Position numbers and translations under genes: made by a program
Notes under the pieces: generated by a model
The model's database searches: none
Told to the model about the DNA's origin: nothing
The model's input: the letters and a program-made list of their open reading frames with translations, nothing else
Shown: positions 62,401 through 64,000 of the stretch, in pieces
How positions within the stretch are numbered: the stretch's first letter is position 1
How the letters are laid out: every line of letters begins with the position of its first letter
Source of the DNA: Diprion similis
Taxonomy: Eukaryota; Arthropoda; Insecta; Hymenoptera; Diprionidae
Direction: 5' to 3'
Length of the DNA stretch: 64,000 nt
Assembly: GCF_021155765.1 (NCBI RefSeq)
Contig: NC_060110.1
Span: forward strand, 4,340,001-4,404,000

Positions 62401-64000
62401 CGCGAAATATCAATTCCTATTTCACACTATCTGCCATATGATGTGTCCATATAGTTGTTCAATGAGAATAAAATCCCTGGATTGGTAAGACACTGATCAA
62501 ACATTAAATACTGATTGAAGTTTTCCAAATCGCCAGTACGAGCACTAAAAATCGGTCGCAAAGTATACTTAGCATAGTATTGCTATCATAGCTTGACATA
62601 CCTTGCTTGCGTGCTTTGGGCAGGGTTCGAATTAGAGCCTTCGACTGTAGCAGGTGGAACAGTGGTTGACGTTCCGTCGCCATTTGAGGCCGATTCCCCT
62701 GTTGGTGGAGTTGCAGCATTTACGGTTGTGGCTGTTGCAACGCCTCTCGCCATTTGACCTACGACCGCTTGCATTAGACTGCGCATAAATTCAGGAGGTG
62801 GTGAAACTCCCCACGGAAATATACCTGCATTAATTCCACCTGTAACAATGTAATTGGAATGCTTTTTATTAAGAATTTATAAGCGATGTTAATAAAATTC
62901 AACATTGGTAATTCATGGAATTAGTGACTCCACTTACCTGGATTCCCATTATTGTTGTTATTTCTATTCCTAAGATTTTGTTGGGCTTGTTCGCTACCAC
63001 CAACTTCCGGACCCACTTCCATCAATACTTCAACATTATGAGGGACGTTAAACATCGTTCCTGTTTGAACAATCGTTGATCGATAAGCAAACATTGCTTG
63101 AAAGTATAGGACTTGTAATGTTACATGAAAATAACCGAACTTTTCTTTCAAGCTTTGGTAAATTAGAAGGTATTGAATGCTTTTGACAGGTTCTTAAAGT
63201 CTACGAACGTAAAATTGTAATCTAATTTAAAAAATTCTGATGGTCACTCAAGACCCTAAAGATCAATCAATGGTAACATTGATGACACAAATGGTAATAA
63301 AATTCTCATAAAAATCACAGCAAGTATACCAAGTATTGAACTCATCTCCAGAAAAAGTGTAAAACTTCTTTGAAGTATGAAAGGAGTCATTATTATAACA
63401 GTGAATATTTACCAAAAGTTGGTTGTTGGTGCTGTTGTGGTTGTTGTTGCTGTTGTTGTTGTGGTTGCTCCTGCTGCTGTTCTTGCCTGTTAGCAGTTTC
63501 TGATTGTTGTTGTGTATTTTGAGTGCCTTCAGTTTCATTGGTCGGTCCTCCATTTCCACCTGCATCTGTACCTGCGGGAGCTCCGTCAGCAGCTGGTGTG
63601 GGGGTAGTTCCATTTTCATTATTGTTGTTCATATTTTGATTACGCCCATGTAAGCTTATATGTGCCTGCGAAGACAAAAACTGATTAGACAAGTAATGAA
63701 CGACAAATGTTCCGCTGCATGTATTCAGTGCCAAATAAATATTTTGTCGAGTAGTTGAACGATAATTACAGTATCTTCGAAAACAACGTTGATAATTTCA
63801 GAATTTTAATTACATTCTGTAGTACTTTACAGGGTTGTACATAAGTCTGAATAATTTAATCTCTATCTCATAAGTACCTCAACTTGTATTGGTATCCCTG
63901 CTTGCAGTAAGGCAGAGTGCTGAACAAGGAGTGGTCTATGGCGTATATTTGCGGGAGGTGGCTGACTCACATCTACAATGACATCGCTCAATGCATGAGC
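56433..64000 (-). CDS. BAG6: Large proline-rich protein BAG6 (partial, N-terminus beyond window)
   Basis: Cytosolic and nuclear chaperone that shields exposed hydrophobic segments, hands tail-anchored proteins to the GET/TRC pathway and sends mislocalised proteins to the proteasome. Thirteen coding exons in transcript order: 64000(open)-63878, 63665-63413, 63096-62938, 62839-62602, 62035-61788, 60927-60757, 60567-60501, 60417-60264, 59362-59059, 58985-58852, 58726-58514, 58295-58200, 56876-56433. All phases fit, giving 2604 nt (867 residues plus stop TAA). First comes the family's SQPPPANIRHRPLLVQHS block, then an Asn/Gln-rich stretch. FFQNFFGS and RQWIVNSCVLHVCSYLAHM lie in the helical middle. 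The last exon holds DWVPIIARD, then SDAYLGGMPSKRRKL with a basic nuclear-localisation-like KRRK, and finally RFPN near the end, matching the BAG6 C-terminal BAG-like region. The ubiquitin-like domain must lie beyond 64000. The intron before the last exon carries a foldback element. Confidence 0.95.
56950..58105. mobile_element. Foldback element in the last BAG6 intron, left arm interrupted
   Basis: Outer arms: AATTTTGATATCTTGTAGTA near 56,984-57,003 pairs with the complementary TACAAGATATCAAAATT near 58,068. Inner arms: GTGAGAAAAAATATGATCT near 57,490 pairs with GGATCATATTTTTTTCGC near 57,914. The outer-to-inner distance is about 400 nt longer on the left (roughly 57,040-57,430), so that arm has gained, or the other lost, about 350-400 nt. 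End positions are approximate. Confidence 0.6.
63420..63495 (-). repeat. Glutamine-codon microsatellite in BAG6
   Basis: A run of CAA/CAG-type codons encodes a Gln-rich stretch (short QQQ and QQQQQQQ runs with Pro and Glu between), directly before the exon's 3' splice junction. The codons are mixed rather than a pure triplet repeat. Confidence 0.75.

Overview
The window reads as nuclear DNA of an animal, most likely an insect. Four intron-containing housekeeping genes with GT-AG introns can be assembled exon by exon with consistent reading phase. They are AT-rich, closely spaced and most like arthropod homologues. A hymenopteran (wasp or sawfly) is my guess from the general look of the repeats; it is an inference and was not tested.

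Layout, left to right. 1-4.19 kb is non-coding, with a weak exon candidate, a 50-bp tandem repeat and a CCAAT dyad. mbf1/EDF1 (transcriptional coactivator) lies on + at 4193-7192 in four coding exons. The proteasome subunit beta type-1 gene (beta6, PSMB1) lies on - at 9027-10899 in four coding exons, tail to tail with mbf1. From about 11,871 to 48,990 a 37-kb tandem satellite array fills more than half the window. After that come a Golgi transport 1 gene (GOT1/GOLT1B, - strand, 50888-54642) and the 3' two-thirds or more of BAG6 (- strand, 56433 to beyond 64000, 13 coding exons visible; the N-terminal ubiquitin-like domain lies outside).

The satellite has a 312-bp monomer, about 119 copies. 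Because 312 = 3 x 104, one minus-strand frame stays open across many monomers and yields apparent ORFs up to 2350 codons. The changes that distinguish monomers are nearly all amino-acid-changing, so this is not a conserved gene. Private stop mutations mark a higher-order structure: a 10-monomer (3120 bp) block occurs in full three times and truncated at least twice, inside larger duplications whose offsets are exact multiples of 312. The two outermost monomers are diverged and resemble each other more than the core, as expected if the core expanded inside an older array.

Outside the array, at least five long inverted-repeat (foldback, MITE-like) elements sit in introns and intergenic DNA, plus one smaller hairpin. 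No tRNA, rRNA, CRISPR, virus or toxin gene was seen. The four genes share a loose protein-homeostasis theme (proteasome, BAG6 quality control, Golgi traffic), but nothing shows that this clustering is functional.
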